From: Dysosmobacter sp. Marseille-Q4140
GTDB taxonomy: Bacteria; Bacillota; Clostridia; Oscillospirales; Oscillospiraceae
Direction: 5' to 3'
Assembly (NCBI GenBank): GCA_018228705.1
Contig: CP073694.1
Span: 2,294,001 to 2,358,000, forward strand
DNA: 64,000 nt
In this document: piece after piece, positions 42,858 through 51,339 of the stretch
Layout: every line of letters starts with the position of its first letter
Numbering within the stretch: the stretch's first letter is position 1
Notes under the pieces: model-generated
Database searches by the model: none
Seen by the model: only the letters and a program-made list of their open reading frames with translations
Told to the model about the DNA's origin: nothing
Made by a program: the position numbers and the translations under genes

Positions 42858-44987
42858 ATGAATGCATATTGGAACCGGGAGCTGTCCTGGCTGAAATTTA
42901 ACGAGCGGGTTTTGGAGGAGGCGGAGAGCGAGAGCGTGCCGCTGTGCGAGCGGCTGAGCTTCGCGTCCATCTATCAGAACAATCTGGATGAGTTCTTCAT
43001 GGTGCGGGTGGGCTCTCTGGCAGACCGGATGCTGCTGTCCAAAAACCTGCGGGACAGCAAGACCCACATGACCGCAGAGGAGCAGATCCGGGCGGTCTTG
43101 AAGGACGTGGCCCGGCTGAACCGGCGCAAGGACGCGGTCTATGCCACGCTGATGAGCCGCCTGGAGGACTGCGGCGTCCGGCTGGTGAATTTCAAAAAGC
43201 TGGAGGGGCAGGAGAGCCGGGAGCTGGAGCGGTATTTCGACGCAGAGATCGCGCCGCTGCTCTCTCCCACCCTGGTGACCCGGCGGCAGCCCTTCCCCTT
43301 TCTGCAGAACCGGGAGATCTATGCCGTGGGCGTTCTGGTGGGGAAGAGCGGGAAGGAGAAGCTGGGCATCATTCCCTGCGGCACCGGCGTGATCCCCCGG
43401 CTGATCTCTGTCCCGGGCCGCCCGGGGGCCTATATGCTGTCCGAGGAGCTGATCCTCCACTTCCTGCCCAAGGTGTTCGGAGGGAACCGGGTGGTGGCGA
43501 AGTCCCTGCTCCGGATGACCCGGAACGCGGACATCGACGCCGACACGCTTTACGACGAGGGATTGGACTACCGGGAGTTCATGGCCAAGCTCATCAAGCG
43601 CCGGCGGCGGCTGGCTCCCGTGCGGCTGGAGCTGTCCCGGGAGCTGGACGGGGACATCGTCAAGACACTGTGCGCCTATACGGAGGTCAAGCCCGAGGCG
43701 GTGTTCCGCTGCCGTTCGCCCCTGGAGCTGAGCTTCCTCTCCCAGATCCAGGACACCCTGCGCCAGCGGCCGGAGCTGTTTTTTGAAAAGCGCTTTCCCC
43801 AGCGCTCGCCTCAGTTCCGCGCCGACCGCCCGATCTTTGCCCAGATCCGGGAGAAGGACAAGCTGCTCTCCTATCCCTACGAGAGCATGAAGCCCTTCCT
43901 GGACTTTTTGCAGGAGGCGGCCGGGGACCCGGCCGTAGTGTCCATCAAGATGACGCTGTACCGGGTGGCCCGGCGCAGCAAGGTGGTGGAGGCGCTGATC
44001 GAGGCCGCGGAAAACGGGAAGAACGTGCTGGTGCTGGTGGAGCTGAAGGCCCGCTTTGATGAGGAGAACAACATCGAGTGGTCCCGCCGTTTGGAAGAGG
44101 CGGGCTGCCAGGTCATCTACGGTCTGGAGGGCTATAAGGTCCACAGCAAGCTGTGCCTGGTGACTCGCCGGGAAAAGGGGCATACCGAGTATTTCACCCA
44201 GGTAGGCACCGGCAACTACAACGAAAAGACCGCCCGGATGTACACGGACCTCTCTTTGATGACGGCGGACCCGGATATCGGGCTGGAGGCGGCCATGGTG
44301 TTCCAGGCCCTGGCCAAGGGGGAGACGGTGGAGTCCTCCCGTCAGCTGCTGGTGGCGCCCCGGTGCCTGCAAAACCGGGTGCTGGAGCTGATCGACCGGG
44401 AGGCCGACTTCGCCCGGCGGGGCCAGCGGGCCTATATCGGCGTCAAGATCAACTCCCTGACCGACAAGGCCATCATCGACCGGCTGATCGAGGCGTCCCG
44501 GGCCGGCGTGCAGATCGACCTGATCGTCCGGGGTATCTGCTGCCTGCTGCCCGGCATCCCTGGGCTCACGGACCATATCCGGGTCATCAGCATCGTGGGG
44601 CGCTTCCTGGAGCACTCCCGGATCTACCTCTTCGGCCCGGAGGAGCGGCAGACGGCGTATTTGGCCTCCGCCGATTTCATGACCCGCAACACCCTGCGGC
44701 GGGTGGAGGTAGCGGCTCCGATCCTGGACGGGGACCTGCGCCGCCGTGTCAATGAGATGTTTCAGACCATGCTGCGGGACAACCAGCAGGCCCGGGAGCT
44801 GCGCCCCACGGGGGAATACGTGCGCCTGCACGCCCAGGAGGATGCGCTCAATGCCCAGGAGTATTTTTACCGGCAGGCATATGAGCGCGCAGCCGAGCAG
44901 CCGGAGCCCCAGCAGGCCGCCCCGGCACCGCGCAGACGCCCCCGCTCCTTTGGTGAATGGTTTCGCGCAAAGGCGGGAATATCTTGA
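42858..44987 (+). CDS. ppk1: Polyphosphate kinase 1
   Basis: The 709-aa length is full for PPK1. It starts NRELSWLKFNERVLEEAE (N domain); the central head domain is followed by the phospholipase-D-like catalytic domains with YKVHSKLCLV (autophosphorylated His), TQVGTGNYNEKTARMYTDLSLMT and the second VRGICCLLPGIPG region. It makes long-chain polyphosphate from ATP reversibly. It is followed 28 bases on by the exopolyphosphatase gene, a common ppk-ppx operon. Confidence 0.95.
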   Translation: MNAYWNRELSWLKFNERVLEEAESESVPLCERLSFASIYQNNLDEFFMVRVGSLADRMLLSKNLRDSKTHMTAEEQIRAVLKDVARLNRRKDAVYATLMSRLEDCGVRLVNFKKLEGQESRELERYFDAEIAPLLSPTLVTRRQPFPFLQNREIYAVGVLVGKSGKEKLGIIPCGTGVIPRLISVPGRPGAYMLSEELILHFLPKVFGGNRVVAKSLLRMTRNADIDADTLYDEGLDYREFMAKLIKRRRRLAPVRLELSRELDGDIVKTLCAYTEVKPEAVFRCRSPLELSFLSQIQDTLRQRPELFFEKRFPQRSPQFRADRPIFAQIREKDKLLSYPYESMKPFLDFLQEAAGDPAVVSIKMTLYRVARRSKVVEALIEAAENGKNVLVLVELKARFDEENNIEWSRRLEEAGCQVIYGLEGYKVHSKLCLVTRREKGHTEYFTQVGTGNYNEKTARMYTDLSLMTADPDIGLEAAMVFQALAKGETVESSRQLLVAPRCLQNRVLELIDREADFARRGQRAYIGVKINSLTDKAIIDRLIEASRAGVQIDLIVRGICCLLPGIPGLTDHIRVISIVGRFLEHSRIYLFGPEERQTAYLASADFMTRNTLRRVEVAAPILDGDLRRRVNEMFQTMLRDNQQARELRPTGEYVRLHAQEDALNAQEYFYRQAYERAAEQPEPQQAAPAPRRRPRSFGEWFRAKAGIS

Positions 44988-45015
44988 TAAAAGCTGCGAA
45001 ACGGAGGAATCGGGA

Positions 45016-45924
45016 ATGAAGTACGCACTGATCGATATGGGCTCCAACAGCATCCGGCTGACGGTCTACGACGTGGACCAGACGGCATTTAAGATCCTGT
45101 TCCGGGAGAAGATCATGGCGGGCCTTGCCGGATACGTGGAGCACGGGCGGCTGAGCGGGGATGGCATCGAGTGTGCCTGCCAGAGCCTCCGGGAGTTCCG
45201 TCAGACCCTGGACCTGCTTCAGATCGGGAATCTGGCGGTCTTTGCCACGGCGTCGCTGCGCAATATCTCCAACACCGCCCAGGCGGTGGAGCAGATCTTC
45301 CGCGCCACGGGTATCCCGGTGGAGGTACTCTCCGGGGAGGCCGAGGCGGAATACGGCTTCCAGGGGGCCACCTGTGATATCCGGATCGCCGACGGACTGT
45401 TTGCGGACGTGGGCGGCGCCAGCGCGGAGCTGGTGCTCTTTGGCGGCGGACAGGTCCGAAAGGCCGCAAGCGTGCCGGTGGGATCCCTGAAGCTCTACCG
45501 GGAGTGCGTGAAAAAGATCCTGCCGGGCAAGGAATCCCGGCGGCGGATCGAGGCGGCCGTCCGGACCGCCTTTGAAGGCGACGACCTCCGGGACTTCCCG
45601 CAGCGGGCACACCTGGTCTGTGTGGGGGGAACGGCCCGTGCCTCCCTGCGCCTTTGCCGCAGGCTCTTCGGTCTGCCGGAGGACAGCCGGACCTTTACCC
45701 GCTCCCAGCTGGAGGCTCTGGACAGGCAGCTGCGGGGGACGGGAAAGGACACGGCGGATCTGATCCTGCGCTGTGAGCCCGAGCGCATCCACACCCTGGT
45801 CCCCGGGGTCATGGTGCTGCGGTTCCTGGCGGAGCGCTACGGCGTGGAGGACATCACCGTCAGCCACTACGGCGTCCGGGAGGGCTATCTGCGCCGGAAG
45901 ATCCAGCCCTCCGTGCAGGCGTGA
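45016..45924 (+). CDS. ppx: Exopolyphosphatase (Ppx/GppA family)
   Basis: The 302-aa protein covers only the two actin-like ATPase domains: YALIDMGSNSIRLTVYD, VFATASLRNISN, LSGEAEAEYGF, FADVGGASAELVLF and VGGTARASLRL. The C-terminal HD-type domains of longer Ppx proteins are absent, which is usual for the short class. It degrades polyphosphate or pppGpp. The start at 45016 follows GGAGGAATCGGGA. Confidence 0.9.
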   Translation: MKYALIDMGSNSIRLTVYDVDQTAFKILFREKIMAGLAGYVEHGRLSGDGIECACQSLREFRQTLDLLQIGNLAVFATASLRNISNTAQAVEQIFRATGIPVEVLSGEAEAEYGFQGATCDIRIADGLFADVGGASAELVLFGGGQVRKAASVPVGSLKLYRECVKKILPGKESRRRIEAAVRTAFEGDDLRDFPQRAHLVCVGGTARASLRLCRRLFGLPEDSRTFTRSQLEALDRQLRGTGKDTADLILRCEPERIHTLVPGVMVLRFLAERYGVEDITVSHYGVREGYLRRKIQPSVQA

Positions 45925-45947
45925 CGGCCCGGCGCCGGCGGCCTTTG

Positions 45948-45992
45948 TATCATCCCCCTGCCCGGCGGCGCCGGACAGGGGGATGATATTTT
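45948..45992 (+). terminator. Terminator of the ppk1-ppx operon
   Basis: TATCATCCCCCTG pairs perfectly with CAGGGGGATGATA over a GC-rich loop, followed by TTTT, 23 bases after the ppx stop. Confidence 0.85.
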
Positions 45993-46000
45993 ACCAACTC

Positions 46001-46045
46001 TTTGCATGGCCGCGGTAGCGGCTTTACACAGCCCTGGCTTATACT
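46001..46045 (+). promoter_or_regulatory. TTTACA-repeat promoter of alkaline phosphatase
   Basis: TTTGCA (46001-46006), 16 bases, TTTACA (46023-46028), 11 bases, TATACT (46040-46045). Start codon 50 bases on. Same layout as at the SLH and ECF promoters. Confidence 0.45.
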
Positions 46046-46095
46046 GAGCGCGATCCCGGAGATCACGATATTTTGAGAAAAGAGAGGAACTCCCC

Positions 46096-47682
46096 ATGAT
46101 GAGACGACTTCTTGCGGGCCTGCTGGCCGGAGCCACTGTACTGGGACTGGCCGCCTGCGGCGCAGCCGCTCAGCAGCCCGGCGCACAGGCAGAGCCGATG
46201 GCTGCATCGCTGGACGGCACCCTTGCGGCTGCCTCTGTGCAAAATGATTCCCAGTGGACGGGGCGCGCACCCAAATATGTGTTTTTGTTTATCGGCGACG
46301 GCATGAGCTATCCTCAGTTCCAGGCCGCGGCGGACTATTTGGGCGCTGTGGCGGATCCTGACTATACCAATGCCCTGCCCAGCGTGAAGGACCGTCAGGG
46401 CGCCAAGCTGAACGGCCCTCAGGCGCTGAACTTCATGGACTTTGAAGTGGCCGGCTCCGCCGTCACCTACGATTCCTGCAGCTTTGCGCCGGATTCCGCC
46501 TCTACCGCAACCTCCATCGCCACCGGCTACAAGACCTATTCCGGCATGATCAACACAGATGAAACCGGTACAAAGACCTATGAGACCATCGCCGAAAAGC
46601 TCCATGAGCAGAAGGGCTGGAAGGTGGGCGTCATTTCCTCCGTCAACCTCAACCACGCCACGCCCGCTGCGTTCTATGCCCACCAGGCCAGCCGCAACAA
46701 TTACTATGAGATCGGCGTGGAGATGGTGGAGTCCGGCTTTGAGTATTTTGCCGGCGGCGCCCTGAAAAAGCCCACCGGCAACGACGGCACCCAGAGGGAT
46801 CTGTATGAGCTGGCTGCGGAGGCCGGATACAAGGTGACGACCACCCAGGCCGATGCGGCCAAGGTTACCGCGCAGGATGAAAAGGTCATTCTCATTGACG
46901 AGCATCTTGCCGACGACGACGCCATGGACTACGAATTGGACCGCGTGGAGGGCGAGTGGGCTCTGGCCGATTATGTGGAAAAGGGCATTGAGGTCCTGGA
47001 CAACGACAAGGGCTTCTTCATGATGTGCGAGGGCGGCAAGATCGACTGGGCCTGCCACGCCAATGACGCCGGCTCCACCGTCAGCGACACCCTGGCGCTG
47101 GCCGACGCGGTGCAGGTGGCTGTGGACTTTGCCAAAAAGCATTCCCGGGATACCCTGATCCTGGTGACGGGCGACCATGAGACCGGCGGACTGACCATCG
47201 GCTATGCCGGTACGGACTACGACACCTATCTCACCAATCTGACCAGCCAGAAGATCTCCTACGCCCAGTTCGACGAGCAGTATGTGGCTCGGTACAAGGC
47301 GGAAAAGACCTCCTTTGCGGACGCGATGAAGGATGTGGAGGAGCTGTTCGGCCTGAAGCTCAAGGGCAGCGCCAACGACCGGCTGGTGCTGACCGCCTAT
47401 GAGGTCCAGCGGCTGAAGGATGCCTACGCGCTGGCCATGAGCGACTACGATTCCGACGCCTACACCCAGGAGCAGTACGTGCTCTATGGCACCTATAACC
47501 CCTTCTCCGTCACGGTCACCCACATTCTGAACAACAAGTCCGGCATTGATTTTACCAGCTATTCTCACACCGGACTGCCTGTGGCGGTATTCGCTGAGGG
47601 CACCGGAGCGGAGAGCTTCGGCGGCTATTATGACAACACCGCCATCTATACCAAGCTGGCCAATATGCTCAAGGTCCGGTAA
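46096..47682 (+). CDS. Alkaline phosphatase lipoprotein
   Basis: The 528-aa protein of the alkaline phosphatase superfamily is lipid-anchored (GLAAC, Cys20). Metal and catalytic segments are clear: FLFIGDGMS, nucleophile Ser in SFAPDSASTATSIATGYKT, MMCEGGKIDWACHANDA, VTGDHETGGLT and the final SHTGLPVAVFAEGTGA histidine region. It releases phosphate from external esters at the cell surface. Its place behind ppk1-ppx suggests scavenging linked to polyphosphate storage. Confidence 0.92.
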   Translation: MMRRLLAGLLAGATVLGLAACGAAAQQPGAQAEPMAASLDGTLAAASVQNDSQWTGRAPKYVFLFIGDGMSYPQFQAAADYLGAVADPDYTNALPSVKDRQGAKLNGPQALNFMDFEVAGSAVTYDSCSFAPDSASTATSIATGYKTYSGMINTDETGTKTYETIAEKLHEQKGWKVGVISSVNLNHATPAAFYAHQASRNNYYEIGVEMVESGFEYFAGGALKKPTGNDGTQRDLYELAAEAGYKVTTTQADAAKVTAQDEKVILIDEHLADDDAMDYELDRVEGEWALADYVEKGIEVLDNDKGFFMMCEGGKIDWACHANDAGSTVSDTLALADAVQVAVDFAKKHSRDTLILVTGDHETGGLTIGYAGTDYDTYLTNLTSQKISYAQFDEQYVARYKAEKTSFADAMKDVEELFGLKLKGSANDRLVLTAYEVQRLKDAYALAMSDYDSDAYTQEQYVLYGTYNPFSVTVTHILNNKSGIDFTSYSHTGLPVAVFAEGTGAESFGGYYDNTAIYTKLANMLKVR

Positions 47683-47750
47683 GACCCGTATCTTCCGCGG
47701 AAGCAGGGGGCGGCGCAGCCGCTCCCTGTGCCGCTGTTTCAGGAGGCAGT

Positions 47751-48902
47751 ATGAAGATCCCTGTATTCCGATTTTCCAGAAAGACCCACGGACCTGTGCT
47801 GGCCGCTCTGCTCCTGCTGGCGGTGCTGCTGGTGCTGCCCACGGGCTTTGAGGGAAATCTGACCTATCAGAACGCCGACCGGGTCCGGGCAGAGGTGCTG
47901 GCCACCGATGAAAGCGACATCGTGGACACCGGTCTGATCCGCACCGGAGAGCAGCGGTGCACAGTGACGCTGCTGGGCGGCCGGTTCCGGGGACAGACCG
48001 TGGAAGCGGTGAACCGGCTCAACGGCTCCCTGGCCCAGGACAAGCTGTTTTCTCCCGGCGATATCGCCTTTGTGACGGTCAGCCACAGCGGCGGCGCCAT
48101 CTCCGTGGTCTCCATGACGGACCATTACCGGCTGGACAAGGAGGCACTGCTGGCGGGCGCCTTTTTGCTGCTGCTGGTGCTGTTTGCCGGAGGAACCGGT
48201 CTGCGGGCCATCTTGTCCTTCGTGGATACCATTTTGCTGATGTGGAAGGTGCTGGTGCCCTGCCTGCTGCGGGGCTGGAACCCCGTCTGGGTGGCGCTGG
48301 GGCTGGTACTGGTCCTGACGGCGCTGATTCTCAGCCTGATCTACGGCTTTGACCGCCGGTGTCTGGCGGCTGTCTCCGGCGCGGCGCTGGCCATCGCCGT
48401 CACAGCGGTGCTGGGTGTGATCTTTACGGACCTGTTCCGCATCCATGGCGCTGTGATGGAGTCCAGCGAGAGCCTGCTCTATGCCGGGTATCAGAACCTG
48501 GACCTCACCCTGATCTTCATGGCCTCCATTTTCCTGGGGTCCTCCGGTGCGGTGATGGATCTGTCGGTGGATATCTGCTCCGCCGTGCATGAAGTGGTGG
48601 AAAAGCGGCCGGATATCGGCCCCAGAGAGGCCATCGCCTCCGGCTTTGCCGTGGGACGGGCGGCCTGCGGATCCACGACGACCACGCTGCTGTTGGCCTA
48701 TTCCGGCAGCTATGTGGCGCTTTTGATGGTCTTTATGGCCCAGGGGACGCCGGTGGAGTTTATCCTGAATTATAAGTATGTGGCGGCGGAGATCGTCCAC
48801 ACGGTGGTGGGGTCCTTCGGCCTGGTGACGGTGGCTCCGCTGACCGCCATTACCAGCGGCCTGCTGCTGACGAGGCGGACGGCGGAGCGGACCGCTCCCT
48901 GA
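47751..48902 (+). CDS. YibE/F-family membrane protein
   Basis: The 383-aa protein has one N-terminal helix, an extracytoplasmic domain to about residue 125 (YQNADRVRAEVLATDES, GQTVEAVNRLNG), and then a block of about six to seven membrane helices with the YibE/F core (SSGAVMDLSVDICSAVHEVVEKRPDI, ASGFAVGRAACGSTTTTLLLAY). Transport function is unknown. AGGAGG 4-5 bases before the start; the 68-base gap from the phosphatase suggests co-transcription. Confidence 0.85.
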   Translation: MKIPVFRFSRKTHGPVLAALLLLAVLLVLPTGFEGNLTYQNADRVRAEVLATDESDIVDTGLIRTGEQRCTVTLLGGRFRGQTVEAVNRLNGSLAQDKLFSPGDIAFVTVSHSGGAISVVSMTDHYRLDKEALLAGAFLLLLVLFAGGTGLRAILSFVDTILLMWKVLVPCLLRGWNPVWVALGLVLVLTALILSLIYGFDRRCLAAVSGAALAIAVTAVLGVIFTDLFRIHGAVMESSESLLYAGYQNLDLTLIFMASIFLGSSGAVMDLSVDICSAVHEVVEKRPDIGPREAIASGFAVGRAACGSTTTTLLLAYSGSYVALLMVFMAQGTPVEFILNYKYVAAEIVHTVVGSFGLVTVAPLTAITSGLLLTRRTAERTAP

Positions 48903-49002
48903 AGGGCATTCTTCCGGACGGCAGGAGGGTGCAAGGCGGCCCGCCTGACGCCGGATGGGCCGCTGTGCTTTCGAAAATCGTCCGGCAGCTTGCCGCCGGA
49001 TA

Positions 49003-49048
49003 AAAAAACAGCAAGAAAGGCACGACATGCGTCGTGCCTTTCTTGCTG
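49003..49048 (-). terminator. Terminator of the pepD operon
   Basis: A perfect 18-bp stem (CAGCAAGAAAGGCACGAC and complement) with ATGC loop; the minus strand continues TGTTTTTTTA. The plus-side T tract is absent. Confidence 0.85.
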
Positions 49049-49082
49049 TGCGCCGCCCGGAGGACGGCCTGTTGGGATGGGA

Positions 49083-50522
49083 TCATCTGGAGCGCTTGAG
49101 GACCTCCAGCAGGAAGGCCCATACCCGCTGCACGGAGGAGACGCTCATCTTCTCCCGGGGAGTGTGGATCTCCAGCAGATCGGGGCCGATGGACACGCAG
49201 TCCAGCCCCGGCAGCTTGCCGGCAAAAAGGCCGCACTCCAGTCCGGCGTGGATGGCCTCCACCTTGGGAGGCTTGCCGTACTGCTCTGTAAAGACCTCCA
49301 CCATCAGGTCCCGCAGGGGGGAGTGCTCCTGATACTGCCAGCCGGTGTACTCGCCGGAGAACTCCACATGACCGCCCAGCTGCTCGGTCAGGCAGGCCAG
49401 ACGGTCCTTGAGCATCTGCTTCTGGGAGTCCACGCTGCTGCGGACGCTGAAGGAGGCCCGGACCTCGTTTCCCTCCGTGACCAAAATGCCCAGATTCAGC
49501 GAGGTCTGCACCAGACCGGGGATCTCGGCGCTCATGGCCTGGATGCCGTTGGGCAGGCAGCTGAGCAGGCACAACACCTTGCCGGTGGAGGCCTGGTCCA
49601 TGGGGACGGCCCCGGCGGCGGACATCTCCACCGTCACGGTCAGGGCCGCGTCGGTGGTGCGGTACTCGTTTTGGAAGACGGCCTCCATCTCTCCGGCGGC
49701 CTTTTCAGCGGCGGCGGGATCACAGACCACAAGCTGCGCCTGCGCCGCCACGGGAATGGCGTTGTCCTTGAGGCCGCCGCTGACGCTGACCACCCGCAGC
49801 TGTGTCTCCCGGGCCATGGCACGCAGCACCCGGCCCAGCAGCATGTTGGCGTTGGCCCGTCCCTTGTCGATCTCTGCGCCGGAGTGGCCGCCGGTGAGGC
49901 CCTCCACCTTCACGGTTACGGCGGAGCCGTCAAAGGGGGTCCGGGTCACCGGCAGGATGCAGGCGGTGGTGTTGCCGCCGGCACAGCTGACGGTAAAGAT
50001 GCCCTCCGCCTCGGAGTCCAGATTGAGCATGGTGCGGCCCTTCAGCGGCGTTACGTCCATGGCGGTGGCGCCCAGCAGGCCGATCTCCTCGTCCACGGTG
50101 AACACCGCCTCCAGCCGGGGATGGGGGATGTCGTCGGCGTCCAGAATGGCCAGGGCCATGGCCACGGCGATGCCGTCGTCGCCGCCCAGCGTGGTGCCCT
50201 TGGCGTAGACGTAGTCGCCATCCACGGCCAGATCCAGGCCCTCACGGCTCATATCCTTGCCGCAGCCGGCCTCCTTTTCGCACACCATGTCCAGGTGCCC
50301 CTGGAGGATCACCGGTTTGGCGGCCTCATAGCCCGGGGTGGCCTCCTTGATGATGATGACGTTGTTGCTCTCGTCCTGATGATACTCCAGGCCCCGCTCT
50401 TTGGCAAAGGCCACGCACCAGTCGCTGATGGCCTTGGTGTTCCGGGACCCGTGGGGAATGGCGCACATCTCCTCGAAAAACCGGAACACGCTGCGGGGTT
50501 CCAAATGCTCCAAAACGCTCAT
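49083..50522 (-). CDS. pepD: Aminoacyl-histidine dipeptidase (M20, PepD)
   Basis: The 479-aa cytosolic dizinc peptidase has metal ligands in GHLDMVCEK, GDDGIAVAMAL and DEEIGLLGA, with lid-domain GGHSGAEIDKGRAN and a terminal HAGLECGLFAGK. It hydrolyses Xaa-His and related dipeptides, a natural partner for the OPT peptide transporter upstream. GAGGAG precedes ATG 50522. Confidence 0.92.
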   Translation of the reverse strand: MSVLEHLEPRSVFRFFEEMCAIPHGSRNTKAISDWCVAFAKERGLEYHQDESNNVIIIKEATPGYEAAKPVILQGHLDMVCEKEAGCGKDMSREGLDLAVDGDYVYAKGTTLGGDDGIAVAMALAILDADDIPHPRLEAVFTVDEEIGLLGATAMDVTPLKGRTMLNLDSEAEGIFTVSCAGGNTTACILPVTRTPFDGSAVTVKVEGLTGGHSGAEIDKGRANANMLLGRVLRAMARETQLRVVSVSGGLKDNAIPVAAQAQLVVCDPAAAEKAAGEMEAVFQNEYRTTDAALTVTVEMSAAGAVPMDQASTGKVLCLLSCLPNGIQAMSAEIPGLVQTSLNLGILVTEGNEVRASFSVRSSVDSQKQMLKDRLACLTEQLGGHVEFSGEYTGWQYQEHSPLRDLMVEVFTEQYGKPPKVEAIHAGLECGLFAGKLPGLDCVSIGPDLLEIHTPREKMSVSSVQRVWAFLLEVLKRSR

Positions 50523-50557
50523 AGCTGAAAACTCCTCTCGTTGAAAGATCGCTGATA

Positions 50558-50902
50558 TCACGGCTTGAGCCGGTAGCGGCCGCCGGAGAGCTCCTCCAGC
50601 AGCTGCTGGTCCACCATGTAGCGGGCCAGCCGGGGGGCGAAGGCCCTGGAGTCCTGCACCGCCACCCGCCGCCGGGACCAGAACTGCCCCGCCTTCACGC
50701 CGGCGCACAGCTGGGCCATCTGGGCAAGATCGATCTGGTCGTGTCCCTTCAGATAGTGTACCACTTTTCCGGCGCTTTTGCTCAGCAGGATCCGCTCCAG
50801 GTCGGCGCTCTGGGTCATGCTCCGGCGCAGGCCCCACACGTACAGGATCGCCGTCACCAGGGCGAAGCCCAGGATACCCAGGATCATCTGTCCAGTGCTC
50901 AC
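50558..50902 (-). CDS. Small single-helix membrane protein
   Basis: The 114-aa protein starts at GTG 50902, overlapping the PqqD-like stop (GTGA). One N-terminal membrane helix (MILGILGFALVTAILYVWGL) is followed by a basic, helical cytoplasmic domain (KSAGKVVHYLKGHDQIDLAQMAQL, QFWSRRRVAVQDSRAF). I recognise no family. Coupling to the PqqD-like gene suggests they work together. Confidence 0.6.
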   Translation of the reverse strand: MSTGQMILGILGFALVTAILYVWGLRRSMTQSADLERILLSKSAGKVVHYLKGHDQIDLAQMAQLCAGVKAGQFWSRRRVAVQDSRAFAPRLARYMVDQQLLEELSGGRYRLKP

Positions 50903-51261
50903 GGCGCCACCTTGTCCCTTCCCCGGAAGAGGATGAAGCGGTTGTTGCGCAGGATCTGCATATACTTCACCAGCCGGTCGTACAGCGGCTCCGCCTGCGC
51001 GCCGAACTGCGCCTTCATCCCCTGGGCCAGGTCGCCCACGCTCTTTGTCCCGTCGATCTCCTTCCACAGGAAGCTGCCGTACGCGTCCAGCCGGATGTGG
51101 CTGACCCGGGGGGTGTGGAAGAACTTCTGGGCGATGGCGGCGTAGAAGCCCCGGTGGACCATGTGGATGGTGACAGAGCCGTCCGCGTCCGCATCCCAGC
51201 CGTTGCGGGGATTTTTCACCGGGACCAGGTCCAGATAGTTGTCTTGTTTGTTTTTTGCCAT
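50899..51261 (-). CDS. PqqD-family protein
   Basis: The 120-aa PqqD-like winged-helix protein has the family's DAYGSFLWKEIDGTKSVGDLAQGM core and an N-terminal extension (residues 1-50) containing NGWDADADGSVTI. PqqD folds are the recognition elements that present precursor peptides to radical-SAM enzymes, but no such enzyme or precursor peptide is evident here. AAGGAG sits before ATG 51261. It lies between an OPT transporter and PepD, so a role in peptide handling is possible. Confidence 0.7.
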   Translation of the reverse strand: MAKNKQDNYLDLVPVKNPRNGWDADADGSVTIHMVHRGFYAAIAQKFFHTPRVSHIRLDAYGSFLWKEIDGTKSVGDLAQGMKAQFGAQAEPLYDRLVKYMQILRNNRFILFRGRDKVAP

Positions 51262-51288
51262 ATCGCTGCTCCTTGCGGGTAATAGCCC

Positions 51289-51324
51289 AAGCCGGGCTGC
51301 ATACCAAAGTATACAGCCCGGCTT
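51289..51324. terminator. Terminator between OPT transporter and PqqD-like gene
   Basis: AAGCCGGGCTG pairs with CAGCCCGGCTT, with an inner ATAC/GTAT stem, 16 bases after the OPT stop. T tracts are short. Confidence 0.6.
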
Positions 51325-51339
51325 TTGGGAATGCAATCG

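Noticed and set aside
42804..45053. Antisense open frame covering all of ppk1
   Set aside because: PPK1 on the plus strand is full length with its active-site histidine; the antisense frame has no recognisable domain.
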